Assembly: GCF_009466385.1 (NCBI RefSeq) | Contig: NZ_WIAQ01000008.1 | Location: 18,810-82,809 of the forward strand | DNA length: 64,000 nt | Direction of reading: 5' to 3' | From: Peribacillus tepidiphilus | GTDB taxonomy: Bacteria > Bacillota > Bacilli > Bacillales > DSM-1321 | Shown here: positions 34,414-43,354 of the stretch, piece after piece | How positions within the stretch are numbered: position 1 is the stretch's first letter | How the letters are laid out: every line of letters starts with the position of its first letter | Notes under the pieces: generated by a model | Seen by the model: only the letters and a program-made list of their open reading frames with translations | Databases searched by the model: none | What the model was told of the DNA's origin: nothing | Made by a program: the position numbers and the translations under genes

Positions 34414-34441
34414 AAATCGTATTGTCTCATAACTACTTTTT

Positions 34442-35866
34442 TCAGTTTTTGTTTAATAATTCTTCGCCTGCAATACCAGGGTTTGTCATTTCATATGGAT
34501 TTAGGATGATGTCCAGTTCTTCTTCTGTTAGCACGTCATAGGCTAAACATAATTCCCTAACTGATTTTCCAGTAAGGATGGCTTCTCTAGCGATGCGGGC
34601 AACAGCTTCGTAGCCAAGGTGCGGATTAACTGCAGTAATAACTCCTACACTTTTCTCTACATCTTTTGCTAGCTTTTCTTTATTTGCTTCTATTCCTTTT
34701 AGACAATGTTCAGTAAATACACGGAACGCGTTATTCATAATACTAATCGATTGAATTAAGTTAAAAACTAGTATTGGCTCCATAACGTTCAGTTCTAGCT
34801 GTCCAGCTTCTGATGCTAGGCATATTGTATGATCGTTACCAATTACTTGGAATGCAACCTGATTAATTAATTCAGCCATAACAGGATTTACCTTACCAGG
34901 CATAATAGAGGAACCAGGCTGGCGAGCTGGCAAAGTAATCTCATTGAATCCCACTCTCGGACCTGATGCCATCAACCTCAAGTCATTGGCTATTTTGGAC
35001 ATATTCATCATACAAACCTTTAAGGCTGCAGAAACTTCAGTGTACGCGTCCGTATTTTGGGTAGCATCCACAAGATGGTCTGCATTTTTAAGTGGAAGAC
35101 CAGTGATAAACGCCAAATGTTTTACAACACTTACAATATACTTTGGATTAGCATTTAAACCTGTTCCAACAGCTGTTGCTCCCATGTTTACTTCGTACAG
35201 ATGCTCTCTAGTATTCTCAATACGCTTAATGTCTCGTGCTAAGACACGGCTGTATGCTTCAAACTCCTGTCCGAGGCGAATTGGAACTGCATCCTGAAGG
35301 TGAGTTCTCCCCATTTTGATAACCGAGTCAAATTCCTTTGCTTTTTGTGAGAAAACCTCATGCATTTTACGCATCGTTTCTAAAAGTTTCTCTAAAAGAT
35401 TCAGAACAGAAATATGTATAGCCGTCGGAAAGGCGTCATTTGTAGATTGAGCCATGTTCACATGGGTATTCGGACTTAACTTTGAGTAATCTCCTTTTTT
35501 CTCCCCCATCAGTTCAAGTGCTCTATTTGCAATGACTTCATTCGTGTTCATATTGATGGAAGTTCCTGCTCCACCCTGAATTGGATCGACAATGAACTGA
35601 TCATGCAATTTTCCGTTTATAATTTCATCTGCAGCCTGTACAATAACTTCTCCAAGACCTTTATATAGTCTGCCCGTTTCCATATTGGCAAGCGCAGCCG
35701 CTTTTTTTACCATAGCCATTGCTTTAATAAGCTCTTCATGAATTCTATAGCCTGTTATTGGGAAATTTTCAACAGCCCGAAGCGTTTGAATTCCATAATA
35801 CGCATCGATGTTGACTTCTTTTGAGCCAAGAAAATCCTTTTCTATTCGAACATTAGCTTTTGTCAC
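34442..35866 (-). CDS. ansB: Aspartate ammonia-lyase
   Basis: A 474-residue fumarase/aspartase-superfamily enzyme that converts L-aspartate to fumarate and ammonia. It opens with Arg-Ile-Glu-Lys-Asp-Phe-Leu-Gly, has Gly-Gly-Ala-Gly-Thr-Ser-Ile-Asn-Met-Asn-Thr-Asn-Glu, and Ser-Thr-Asn-Asp-Ala-Phe-Pro-Thr. The superfamily signature is Gly-Ser-Ser-Ile-Met-Pro-Gly-Lys-Val-Asn-Pro, whose Ser is the catalytic base. The Asp-Phe-Leu-Gly start and Lys-Val-Asn-Pro-Val-Met-Ala-Glu text favour aspartase over fumarase. It is a single gene with its own terminator. The symbol follows Bacillus usage; aspA is the enteric equivalent. Confidence 0.88.
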   Translation of the reverse strand: MTKANVRIEKDFLGSKEVNIDAYYGIQTLRAVENFPITGYRIHEELIKAMAMVKKAAALANMETGRLYKGLGEVIVQAADEIINGKLHDQFIVDPIQGGAGTSINMNTNEVIANRALELMGEKKGDYSKLSPNTHVNMAQSTNDAFPTAIHISVLNLLEKLLETMRKMHEVFSQKAKEFDSVIKMGRTHLQDAVPIRLGQEFEAYSRVLARDIKRIENTREHLYEVNMGATAVGTGLNANPKYIVSVVKHLAFITGLPLKNADHLVDATQNTDAYTEVSAALKVCMMNMSKIANDLRLMASGPRVGFNEITLPARQPGSSIMPGKVNPVMAELINQVAFQVIGNDHTICLASEAGQLELNVMEPILVFNLIQSISIMNNAFRVFTEHCLKGIEANKEKLAKDVEKSVGVITAVNPHLGYEAVARIAREAILTGKSVRELCLAYDVLTEEELDIILNPYEMTNPGIAGEELLNKN

Positions 35867-36176
35867 GTCAAATTCCTCCTATATGAAAAAACAAATTCTT
35901 CTTTAAGTGATGAATTTACTTATCATTTATTTTGACCTTTTAAATGGATATGTATGATAGATCCTTACAAGGACTTATTTGAGCCTATAACATGAAACAC
36001 TCTCACTTCTTTTCTTCTCTCTGATTATTCGCCCTTTCTAAAATATAATAGCACAGGAAAATTATACTGCAAAAACATTAAGAATTGGAGAGGAAATAAT
36101 CATTTTAGAAAAATCTTCAATGTAATCAAAAAAGTTGATATGATTAGTAAAACGAATATTTATAAGGAGATAAGGT
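35867..36176. other. Intergenic region with no feature seen
   Basis: This stretch separates two divergent genes (aspartase leftwards, the DUF2533-like gene rightwards) and must hold their promoters. I see no open frame or repeat in it; a ribosome site AAGGAGA lies at 36163-36169. Confidence 0.5.
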
Positions 36177-36443
36177 ATGAGTGTTCATAAAGCTATAACT
36201 CAACATGTTAATAACCAAAATCAACTTATCAAAGAGTTCCTTTTACTAGATCAAGAAAGAGAAAAACGAATCGAAGAAGCCATCCACCTTTGTATATCAG
36301 GACAAGAATTTTCTACTTACCTGATCAATGAAGTAACGGAAAAGATGAACGAAATATCGAAAAAAATTGAAAACCTGCCATCAAGAAAATTAGTAACACC
36401 TCAAATGGTAGAGGATTATGTAAAAAAATTAAAATCTGAGTAA
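36177..36443 (+). CDS. DUF2533-like small protein (YpbS-like)
   Basis: An 88-residue soluble, strongly helical protein: Glu/Lys/Gln-rich, with Val-His-Lys-Ala-Ile at the start, Gly-Gln-Glu-Phe-Ser-Thr near the middle and Leu-Val-Thr-Pro-Gln-Met-Val-Glu-Asp-Tyr-Val at the end. This matches my memory of the Bacillus YpbS/DUF2533 family of unknown function. AAGGAGA lies 7 bases before the ATG. A terminator follows at 36486. Existence of the gene is sure; the family name is moderate. Confidence 0.7.
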   Translation: MSVHKAITQHVNNQNQLIKEFLLLDQEREKRIEEAIHLCISGQEFSTYLINEVTEKMNEISKKIENLPSRKLVTPQMVEDYVKKLKSE

Positions 36444-36485
36444 GCGGTGTATCGGCTACTTTGAAATAGATTCCGATATTTTAAG

Positions 36486-36537
36486 AAAAAAGGGCTGTCC
36501 AATAAGTCAAATTTTCAAATTTTGGACACCCCTTTTT
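36486..36537. terminator. Bidirectional terminator
   Basis: AAAAAGGGCTGTCCAA pairs with TTTGGACACCCCTTTTT around an AT-rich loop. It serves the DUF2533-like gene on one side and the MBL-fold gene ending at 36564 on the other. Confidence 0.7.
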
Positions 36538-36563
36538 ATGTTTAGGCATTCTTTTAGGTTTGT

Positions 36564-37496
36564 CTATTCCCACCAAAGTGTCTCTCCTATTTTTAAAACA
36601 GCCAGTTTATTAGAAGGAAGCTGCAATCTGTCCCATTCCTTATACATACGTTCAAGTGCTTCAGGACCTGTATCATCTGCTAGTCGATAAGCACCATAGT
36701 GCATCGGAATCATCGTTTTTGACTTCGTTTCTAAAAATGCCTTTATTGCATCTTCCGGATTAATGTGAGAATCAGCCATAAACCATTCCGGCTCGTAAGC
36801 TCCAATAGGCATGAGTGTATAATCAATAGTAAAACGCTCTCCAATTTCCTTAAAACCCCTGAAATATCCTGTATCCCCCACAAAATAAACAGATTTCTCT
36901 GACTCAATAATCCACCCACCCCAATGTGAAGTATTCATGTCGTTTATGGATCTCCTTGTCCAGTGCTGGGCAGGAACAAAGGTAATTCGTATGCCATTAT
37001 GACTGAATGAATCCCACCAATTCGCTTCCAACACTTGTTTATATCCTCTTCTCGTGAAGGTTTTCTTCAATCCCATGGGAACATAATACGTGATATTTCC
37101 CTTCAAATTTCGAATGGTTCCAAAATCTAGATGATCGTAATGACCATGAGAAATGAGAACAATATCAATTTCAGGTAGCTGTGTTAATGGAATCCCCGGC
37201 TCTGTTAAACGTTTCTGAAATCCCATTCGTTTTGCCCAAACAGGGTCTGTTAAAATATTTAAACCTGCTGCTTGAATAAGAAAGGTTGAATGTCCGATCC
37301 ATGTGATGGAAAAATGAGAAAGATTTTGTTTGATTCGGTCCATTTCCTTGTTGTCAGCATGTGGAATTTGCATTGTTAAATCTTTTTTCTTCCTTCTTCT
37401 TTCTTTCGACCATTTTAATAAATCTGAAAAAGATTTTTTGTTACTAACATTGTCGTAATTATGGAATCGAGTTTTTATTTTCTTCAATGGACACAC
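36564..37496 (-). CDS. MBL-fold metal-dependent hydrolase, NAPE-PLD/UlaG type
   Basis: A 310-residue metallo-beta-lactamase-fold protein: Trp-Ile-Gly-His-Ser-Thr-Phe-Leu-Ile then Leu-Thr-Asp-Pro-Val-Trp, the zinc motif Ser-His-Gly-His-Tyr-Asp-His-Leu-Asp, Pro-Ala-Gln-His-Trp, Gly-Asp-Thr-Gly-Tyr-Phe and Pro-Met-His-Tyr-Gly. This set belongs to the N-acyl-phosphatidylethanolamine phospholipase D-like group of bacterial hydrolases. The basic, Lys/Arg-rich first 40 residues have no signal peptide, so it should be cytoplasmic. The natural substrate in bacteria is not known. Confidence 0.85.
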   Translation of the reverse strand: MCPLKKIKTRFHNYDNVSNKKSFSDLLKWSKERRRKKKDLTMQIPHADNKEMDRIKQNLSHFSITWIGHSTFLIQAAGLNILTDPVWAKRMGFQKRLTEPGIPLTQLPEIDIVLISHGHYDHLDFGTIRNLKGNITYYVPMGLKKTFTRRGYKQVLEANWWDSFSHNGIRITFVPAQHWTRRSINDMNTSHWGGWIIESEKSVYFVGDTGYFRGFKEIGERFTIDYTLMPIGAYEPEWFMADSHINPEDAIKAFLETKSKTMIPMHYGAYRLADDTGPEALERMYKEWDRLQLPSNKLAVLKIGETLWWE

Positions 37497-37517
37497 CTCA
37501 AAATAAAATGCTTCATT

Positions 37518-37554
37518 CTATTCAGTCTGAATGTGCGTGAAATATACTTTGTCT
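37518..37554 (+). repeat. 37-bp dispersed repeat, copy 2
   Basis: It matches copy 1 at 34145 over TTCARTCTGAATGTGCG and AATATACTTTGTCTA. It lies exactly at the broken 5' end of the PAP2 fragment, which suggests it marks a rearrangement endpoint. Confidence 0.5.
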
Positions 37555-37791
37555 ACATGCTTTCATTCTATTAGCAAACACGTTTTACTTATGTCGGCTG
37601 TCACAACTTCCATTTTCCTAAGAGATCGTGTATTAGGTGCGATCATGTGGATTTTGTCTATTTTAACAGCAATCTCACGAATATGGGTAGGTCATCATTA
37701 TCCATCTGACCTGATTGGTAGTGCAATCATTGGCAGTCTAACCAGCATGTTTGTAGAAAAAACAACTGAAAGTTCTTCTTTGAGGAAATAA
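37531..37791 (+). pseudogene. C-terminal fragment of a PAP2-family phosphatase
   Basis: Of its 86 codons, those from about 37573 onwards read Ser-Lys-His-Val-Leu-Leu-Met-Ser-Ala-Val, then Ser-Arg-Ile-Trp-Val-Gly-His-His-Tyr-Pro-Ser-Asp-Leu-Ile-Gly. This is the last conserved block of PAP2 enzymes such as BcrC/undecaprenyl-diphosphatase. The first catalytic block (Lys-x6-Arg-Pro) and the upstream membrane helices are missing. The homology starts beside a dispersed repeat and there is no ribosome site, so I treat it as a remnant. Confidence 0.75.
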
Positions 37792-37804
37792 CTAAGGTGG
37801 TTTA

Positions 37805-37843
37805 CAAAAAAGGAGCAGATTCATTGATCGTTGAATCCACTCC
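37805..37843 (-). terminator. Terminator of ppiB
   Basis: GGAGCAGATTCA pairs with TGAATCCACTCC with two mismatches around a 7-base loop. On the minus strand a run of six T follows, just beyond the ppiB stop. Confidence 0.7.
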
Positions 37844-37853
37844 AAAGTTATTA

Positions 37854-38291
37854 TTATGAATTTATGATGACCACTTTTTCCATTACATCCCCATTTTTCA
37901 TGTTTCTAGCTACGTCAAGACCAGAAGTCACTCTACCGAATACTGTGTGTACACCATCTAAATGAGGCTGTGGCTCATGTACAATGAAAAATTGGCTTCC
38001 ACCTGTGTCTCTCCCAGCATGTGCCATAGAAATTGCACCAGCTTCGTGTTTGTGAGGATTTCCTTCTGTTTCACATTTAATGGTATATCCTGGCCCACCT
38101 GTACCTGTTCCATAAGGACAGCCTCCCTGACTTACAAAACCAGGAATTACACGATGGAAAGTTAGCCCGTTATAGAAACCTTCATTCGCAAGCTTTTCAA
38201 AGTTTGCAACCGTACCTGGAGCTTCGTTTGGAAATAATTCAAATTCGATTATGTCACCATTTTGCATTTGTATGTATCCTTTTTTCTCCAC
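37854..38291 (-). CDS. ppiB: Peptidyl-prolyl cis-trans isomerase B (cyclophilin)
   Basis: A 145-residue cyclophilin nearly identical in layout to Bacillus PpiB: [29 protein letters not shown] and Leu-Asp-Gly-Val-His-Thr-Val-Phe-Gly. It speeds proline isomerisation during protein folding in the cytoplasm. The frame extends to an ATG at 38300, but that codon abuts AAGGGAG with no spacing. The GTG at 38291 has 9 bases of spacing and matches the family start, so I choose it. Confidence 0.93.
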   Translation of the reverse strand: MEKKGYIQMQNGDIIEFELFPNEAPGTVANFEKLANEGFYNGLTFHRVIPGFVSQGGCPYGTGTGGPGYTIKCETEGNPHKHEAGAISMAHAGRDTGGSQFFIVHEPQPHLDGVHTVFGRVTSGLDVARNMKNGDVMEKVVIINS

Positions 38292-38451
38292 TAAGTACAT
38301 CTCCCTTTTATATTAAATCAGACTATATCATATCATTATTCAATTAACAATGAAATGAAAAAGCTTACTTCATAAAAAGGTTATTTTGTTCATATTTTAT
38401 TCACAAAATGTTTACATTTTCAATTGTGATTTTATATCTTTTCAGTAAGAA

Positions 38452-38479
38452 AGCCGGGATTGCTTATTGCTTCCCGGCT
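38452..38479 (-). terminator. Hairpin downstream of the aminotransferase gene
   Basis: AGCCGGGA and TCCCGGCT pair around a 12-base loop, followed by TTCTT on the minus strand. The T-run is weak but the GC-rich stem and its position after the stop fit a terminator. Confidence 0.6.
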
Positions 38480-38526
38480 ACCTCATTAATCTCTAAAGCT
38501 ACATTCTAATCTAAATTAGTAAACGA

Positions 38527-39621
38527 TTATAAAATGGTTTTTGAGTGAACTTTTACTTCTTTTACCCAACCAAATGGGTCTTCGAGTTTTCCTGTTTGGA
38601 TCCCAGTCAAGGTATCATATAATTTTTTCGCTAATTCACCTGTTTTTCCTTCATTAATGATAAGGCTTTCGCTGTTCCAGATCAACTCGCCAATCGGTGA
38701 AATCACAGCCGCAGTTCCTGTTCCGAATGCCTCTTCAAGAGTTCCATCCTTATAAGCTTGAGCAACTTCCTCCATTGAAATTCTACGTTCTGAAATCGGT
38801 AAACCCCAATGTTTTAGTAGAGCAATAATCGAATCCCTTGTAATACCAGGCAATATACTTCCGTTAAGAGCTGGGGTAACAACTTCTCCGTTTATTTTGA
38901 AAAACACATTCATGCTTCCTACTTCTTCAATGTATTTCTTTTCAACTCCATCCAGCCAGAGCACTTGTGCGCACCCTTTTTCGGCAGCCATCTCTTGTCC
39001 CTTTAAGCTTGCCGCGTAGTTTCCACCGGTTTTTGCAGTACCTGTACCACCTTTAACAGCTCTGACGTATTCACTTTCCACTGCAATCTTTACAGGGTTG
39101 ATTCCTTCCTTGTAATAAGCCCCTACTGGACAAAGAATGATGATAAATTGATACTGTTTAGAAGGTGATACACCCAGATACGGCTCGGTTGCAATAATAA
39201 AAGGTCGGATATATAGCGATGTACCTTCTTGAGTAGGAATCCAGTCTCGATCCATATCAATCAAGGTGTACAATGCCTCAATAGCCAGTTCCTCATCAAT
39301 CGGTGGGATACATAAGCGGTCGTTTGACTGATTCAAACGCTGCATATTTTTTTCAGGACGGAAAAGCAAAACTTTATCATCTTTTGTACGGTATGCTTTC
39401 ATCCCTTCAAAAACCGTTTGTCCGTAATGAAAAGTCATGGCACTTGGATCTAATGAAAGAGGTTGAAATGGAATGACTCTCGGATCATGCCACCCCTTTT
39501 CGATACAGTAGTCCATGATAAACATGTGATCAGTAAAAATTCTTCCAAAAACCAATTCATCTGGGTTTGGCTTTTGTTTTTTTGAGGTACTTTGAGTTAC
39601 ACGAATGATTTGTCTTGTCAT
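38527..39621 (-). CDS. ilvE: Branched-chain amino acid aminotransferase
   Basis: A 364-residue PLP class IV aminotransferase of the eukaryote-like BCAT branch. It contains Phe-His-Tyr-Gly-Gln-Thr-Val-Phe-Glu-Gly-Met-Lys, Tyr-Ile-Arg-Pro-Phe, the PLP lysine in Gly-Thr-Ala-Lys-Thr-Gly-Gly-Asn-Tyr, and Glu-Glu-Val-Gly-Ser-Met-Asn-Val-Phe-Phe. It transfers amino groups between Leu/Ile/Val and 2-oxoglutarate. Bacillus often carries two such enzymes (YbgE and YwaA); which one this is cannot be said. It has a single-gene layout with a structured leader (39651-39696). Confidence 0.9.
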   Translation of the reverse strand: MTRQIIRVTQSTSKKQKPNPDELVFGRIFTDHMFIMDYCIEKGWHDPRVIPFQPLSLDPSAMTFHYGQTVFEGMKAYRTKDDKVLLFRPEKNMQRLNQSNDRLCIPPIDEELAIEALYTLIDMDRDWIPTQEGTSLYIRPFIIATEPYLGVSPSKQYQFIIILCPVGAYYKEGINPVKIAVESEYVRAVKGGTGTAKTGGNYAASLKGQEMAAEKGCAQVLWLDGVEKKYIEEVGSMNVFFKINGEVVTPALNGSILPGITRDSIIALLKHWGLPISERRISMEEVAQAYKDGTLEEAFGTGTAAVISPIGELIWNSESLIINEGKTGELAKKLYDTLTGIQTGKLEDPFGWVKEVKVHSKTIL

Positions 39622-39650
39622 ATTTATGTCTCCTTGCCCATGTAGCTTCT

Positions 39651-39696
39651 AAACAGCCACGTGAAAATGGATCATTTTTGTCTCCACTGGCTGTTT
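39651..39696 (-). promoter_or_regulatory. Long hairpin in the leader of the aminotransferase gene
   Basis: AAACAGCCA and TGGCTGTTT form the outer stem; inside, GTG/CAC and AAAATG/CATTTT continue it with small bulges. It ends about 30 bases before the ATG. No T-box sequence (AGGGTGGNACC) is present. It may regulate or protect the message; function is open. Confidence 0.4.
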
Positions 39697-39934
39697 ATGT
39701 TTTTTCTCTTCGTTAATACAAGTAATTTTACTCCTAGCTTTCCATTGTATCAAGGTACATTTACTAAATTTTCATAAAAATTATAAAAAATAATTAATTG
39801 TTCAAAGGTTATGTCTAAAGAAGCATCTTTCTGTTAAAGAAATTATGGGCTTTTAGAAAATGTTTTAAAGACAAAACCAATCTTTATGGGCCTGAATACT
39901 CCCCTTCTCCCCTCATATTTTCCTCAAAGTTACT
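39697..39934. other. Intergenic region with no gene seen
   Basis: With the leader hairpin this makes a gap of about 310 bases between two minus-strand genes. It is AT-rich; I see no open frame, repeat or convincing terminator. Confidence 0.4.
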
Positions 39935-41431
39935 CTATGATTCAGCCAGGATTTCAACGATTCGATCTTCTATTTCTTTTGCATCTTCTTCATCTAAAAC
40001 ATTATTGATAAGGATGGAGAAAATAAGGGTTTTTCCACTTTTCGCTTCTACATAACCAGCTAAAGAAGTAACAGTTGTGATAGTACCTGTCTTTGCCCTC
40101 GTCCTTTCTTTACTCATTCCTTCATTCATTCTATTCCTAAGGGTGCCTCCAATTTTCCGATCGGATACCCCTCCAACGGGCAATGAATTTAAAAAGACAG
40201 GAAACCACGGTTTAGATTGAATATTGAATAGTAGCCTTGAAATTTCATTCGCTGGAATTAAGTTGACGTGTGAAATGCCAGAGCCATCCCGTATTACCAT
40301 AGTTTCCACATCCAAGCCTAAATGTGAGAGCTCACTCTTCATGACATCAAGTCCCATTTTCCAGCTGCCTTCACCTTTTATCCTCTTACCCATTTCTTTA
40401 ACAAGTATTTCTCCATGTCCATTATTACTTAATTTCATAAATGGATTTAGCAGCTCTGATAAAGGCATCGATTCATGAGTATACAGCACGTTTGCAGTTG
40501 GTGGTGTGAATCCCATTCTTATTTTGCCTATATGAACAATGCCTTGTTTCAATAAGGATTGTCGAAATAAGTCAAGTGCAAATAAGCTCGGCTCCCATAC
40601 AGGAACCCATTTTCGTTCTCTAATTATTGACATGGAGACGGTACCTTCAAGCACAATTGTATTTGTGCCATGCTCACGATACACTTTATAACTTTCATCT
40701 TCCTCCGAAACAGGTTCATTATTTGTTCTGATCCGATTTACTAACGTTACGTAATCAGTTTTAGGATGCAAAGACACTTGAGCGAAATCACCGATCTTTT
40801 TTCCAGGCTTTATGTTCACAATAACAGTCCCTGCGTCAAAATCTTCATTTGGGGATGCTGTAAGTGCAGATACCTGGGCTCCGTAATATTCCGTCTCATC
40901 CGACCATGGTAAGTCCTCAGAATACCTGATCGAATCATACCATGAATCATCTCCTACGATATCTCCTTGGATCATACTAATACCATTTTTCTTGATCTCT
41001 TTCGCAAAAGTGTCAAAGTCTTGTTTTAAAAGTGTAGGATCACCCTTCCCTTTTAAATAAACGTTACCTTGTAAAATATTCCCTACTACCATTCCTTCTG
41101 TTAATACTTCAGTTTTAAAGCGATAATTTTCTCCTAGCACCGACAAAGCTGCTGCTGAAGTTAGCAACTTCATATTGGATGCTGGCCTCAGCCTGATATC
41201 CCCGAAATGGTCAAATATTACTTCTCCAGTATCAGCTGCCCTTACACTAATACCAGCTATTGCACCTTGTAACCTTTGATCCCTTAAAACTTCTCCAATA
41301 CGTTCTTCCATTGTATTTTTTTCATCCCTTGCTTGAACAGGTTTGTCTTCGTTTTTTATATGTATGGGTATAAAAGATAATATAATAGCCATACAGCATA
41401 GAATACCAAACTTAATGTATGGATTAGGCAT
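39935..41431 (-). CDS. PBP4-type D-alanyl-D-alanine carboxypeptidase/endopeptidase
   Basis: A 498-residue peptidase S13 protein. An N-terminal hydrophobic anchor or signal (residues 8-26) puts it outside the cell. The penicillin-binding triad is present: Ser85-Asn-Met-Lys88 (SxxK), Leu-Ser-Asn-Asn-Gly (SxN) and Ala-Lys-Thr-Gly-Thr (KTG). A domain of about 150 residues is inserted between the first two motifs, as in DacB/DacC. It trims or cleaves peptidoglycan stem peptides. It is equivalent to B. subtilis DacC/PBP4a, though orthology is not proven. No partner genes. Confidence 0.88.
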   Translation of the reverse strand: MPNPYIKFGILCCMAIILSFIPIHIKNEDKPVQARDEKNTMEERIGEVLRDQRLQGAIAGISVRAADTGEVIFDHFGDIRLRPASNMKLLTSAAALSVLGENYRFKTEVLTEGMVVGNILQGNVYLKGKGDPTLLKQDFDTFAKEIKKNGISMIQGDIVGDDSWYDSIRYSEDLPWSDETEYYGAQVSALTASPNEDFDAGTVIVNIKPGKKIGDFAQVSLHPKTDYVTLVNRIRTNNEPVSEEDESYKVYREHGTNTIVLEGTVSMSIIRERKWVPVWEPSLFALDLFRQSLLKQGIVHIGKIRMGFTPPTANVLYTHESMPLSELLNPFMKLSNNGHGEILVKEMGKRIKGEGSWKMGLDVMKSELSHLGLDVETMVIRDGSGISHVNLIPANEISRLLFNIQSKPWFPVFLNSLPVGGVSDRKIGGTLRNRMNEGMSKERTRAKTGTITTVTSLAGYVEAKSGKTLIFSILINNVLDEEDAKEIEDRIVEILAES

Positions 41432-41652
41432 ATGCTCCCACCTTTAAAAACAGCTAGTCTTCTTATTTGTATGGATTCTTTAACATATTATTCTGTATGA
41501 GAAATAAACTAGAACTCTTGTTCTTAAAAAGAACTGGCAATCTATTTATGATGGATTGAATTATAAGTTTACATAATAATATTATTGGTTATTCTTTTTT
41601 TAAAAAAAACAGTTTATATTATATCGTATTTTTCAGAAAATAAAAAATAAAG

Positions 41653-41828
41653 TTCTTTTCACATAGAATGATGTTTTTAGACTATAAAGTTTGCCCGTTG
41701 ATTTCCGCTCCAGGCACTTGCTTTCCGCGGGGAGGGATGGAAGCCTCCTCGGCGTTGCCGCCTGTGGGGTCTCCCACTTCCCTCTTATTCCCGCTGGAAT
41801 CAAGTACCCTCCGCTACAATCAACTCAG
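41653..41828 (+). repeat. Dispersed Bacillus-type intergenic repeat, full copy
   Basis: It contains the blocks CGTTGATTTCCGCTCCAGGC, CTTGCTTTCCGCGGGGAGGG, CTCCTCGGCG, GGGGTCTCCCAC and, at the end, CCGCTACAATCAACT. Its first half matches the copy at 23287. From memory, relatives of this element occur between genes in many Bacillaceae; its complementary GC blocks suggest a folded RNA or DNA structure. Any ORF read across it is an artefact. Confidence 0.75.
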
Positions 41829-42200
41829 ATAGTATCGTTAAATTACACTAAAAAAGTAACAAACTTTACGAAAACAGCCAAAAATAAAAACAAAAAAATC
41901 AGTGAGTCAGCATACAGATTATTGACTTATTTTAAAAATGAAGAAACTGGATTAATAAATGATTGAACAGAACGCATCCACTTCCCGATTTGATTTTCTC
42001 ATTCCATATGGATCCTATATTCAAGAACAGACAGTCAAATACAAAAAGGCATCAAAAACGCGAAAAACTGGACCTATCATGAGCAAGAGGATTATTTTTT
42101 TGACCGAATGGAAGAAAGGTTACGTTAAAAAAATACCAAAATAAAAAGAATCAGTCAGGCATCCGCCAGCTACTTTCAAAGAAAAATCCAAATAACACAA
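41829..42200. other. Low-complexity intergenic region with weak ORFs
   Basis: Two short plus-strand frames overlap here: one leaving the repeat and ending at 41966, the other 41959-42144 (61 codons), whose ATG overlaps the first stop. Both are Lys/Thr-rich and match nothing I know, and neither has a good ribosome site. They may be debris of a lost gene. Confidence 0.35.
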
Positions 42201-42241
42201 AAGCAAGTGGAGAAAAACGGATCGTTTTTCTCCACTTGCTT
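42201..42241. terminator. Very strong bidirectional terminator
   Basis: Perfect 19-bp arms AAGCAAGTGGAGAAAAACG and CGTTTTTCTCCACTTGCTT with a 3-base loop. T-rich stretches follow on both strands. It ends the ppaC transcript from the right. Confidence 0.85.
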
Positions 42242-42278
42242 CATTTTAGGGACCTTTTAGACAACCCCTTGTATGGGA

Positions 42279-43214
42279 TTAGTTTTTATTCGTAAAATAG
42301 TCCGTTAATACAGGGACAATTTGTTTTTTGCGGGAAACAACACCTTTTAAGAGAGCTTTATTGTCCTGTAAGGTTACGTTATAAGCTTCTTCAACTGCCT
42401 CGGTTTTATTACCAAGTGCCAACACGGTTGAGTCACTATTTAGAATATCTGTTACGACTAAGACAAAAAGGTCTAGTCCTTTTTCGTTAATAACATTCTG
42501 AATGACCTCTTCAAGTTCGGCTTGACGAGAAAGGACATCGTTCACATCAATGGCATTAACCTGAGCAATCTCAACCTTGCTATCACCCATTGGAAATTCC
42601 TTGGCATCCAATGAGATTAATTCTTTTACAGTCTTATCCGCTAGGTTTGCACCAGCTTTTAACATGTCTAATCCGTAGCTTTCAGCATCTACACCTGCAA
42701 TTTCCGCAAGCTCCTTTGCAGCATCAATATCTTCTTGCGTGCAAGTAGGTGATTTAAACAGTAAAGAATCAGAAATAATAGCAGATAGCATTAATCCTGC
42801 AATATTTTTCTTAATTTCCACTCCATTTTCCTTATAGAGCTTTTTAAGTATCGTTGCCGTACAGCCAACTGGCTCTGCACGATAGTACAAAGGATCACTT
42901 GTTTCGAAATTTGCAATTCGGTGATGGTCAATTACTTCAAGTACACGAACTTTGTCAATATCATCCGCACTTTGCTGGCGCTCGTTATGGTCCACTAAAA
43001 TAACTTGCTTTACTTCATTTGAAACAGTTTGCACTAAACGAGGCACTTGTGCATTGAATGTGTCTAGGGCATATTGTGTTTCTGCATTCACTTCACCGAG
43101 ACGGATTGGTTCAGCCTCCATTCCAAGCTGCTTTTTTAATTCAGCATAAGCGATCGCAGAACAAATAGAATCAGTGTCTGGATTTTTATGTCCAAAAACA
43201 AATACCTTTTCCAT
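42279..43214 (-). CDS. ppaC: Manganese-dependent inorganic pyrophosphatase
   Basis: A 311-residue family II pyrophosphatase of the DHH/DHHA2 superfamily. Metal ligands are seen in Phe-Gly-His9-Lys-Asn-Pro-Asp13-Thr-Asp15, in Leu-Val-Asp-His-Asn-Glu, and in the DHH motif Val-Ile-Asp-His-His-Arg. A C-terminal Ser-Arg-Lys-Lys-Gln-Ile-Val-Pro motif binds substrate. It hydrolyses pyrophosphate from biosynthesis and from the acyl-CoA ligases. Single gene. Confidence 0.95.
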   Translation of the reverse strand: MEKVFVFGHKNPDTDSICSAIAYAELKKQLGMEAEPIRLGEVNAETQYALDTFNAQVPRLVQTVSNEVKQVILVDHNERQQSADDIDKVRVLEVIDHHRIANFETSDPLYYRAEPVGCTATILKKLYKENGVEIKKNIAGLMLSAIISDSLLFKSPTCTQEDIDAAKELAEIAGVDAESYGLDMLKAGANLADKTVKELISLDAKEFPMGDSKVEIAQVNAIDVNDVLSRQAELEEVIQNVINEKGLDLFVLVVTDILNSDSTVLALGNKTEAVEEAYNVTLQDNKALLKGVVSRKKQIVPVLTDYFTNKN

Positions 43215-43354
43215 TTTTATTCGCTCCTTTTCATTATGTATTGATTACTATTCCATAGCCTCTATCATACAATTTTTCATACGTATTGTTAATAAGAAGC
43301 TACGAATTTTATCTAGTAGTTGCAAACGGTTTTTGAATAAGGCAACCCAAAGTA

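Larger units (their letters stand above)
34022..34441. other. Intergenic region with small repeats between livK2 and aspartase
   Basis: No gene is seen. It holds two CACTATT-type palindromes (34062-34080 and 34190-34211), a pair of 21-base direct repeats starting GATTTAAGTGAAAG (34097-34138), a copy of a 37-bp dispersed repeat (34145-34181) and the aspartase terminator. The promoter of livK2 must lie at its left side, but no clear -35/-10 pair stands out. Confidence 0.5.

Noticed and set aside
39622..39700. T-box or other riboswitch upstream of the branched-chain aminotransferase gene
   Set aside because: The hairpin there lacks the T-box sequence, a specifier loop and a competing terminator.
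41691..41966. Plus-strand 91-codon frame
   Set aside because: Most of it reads through the dispersed intergenic repeat, so it is not a gene.
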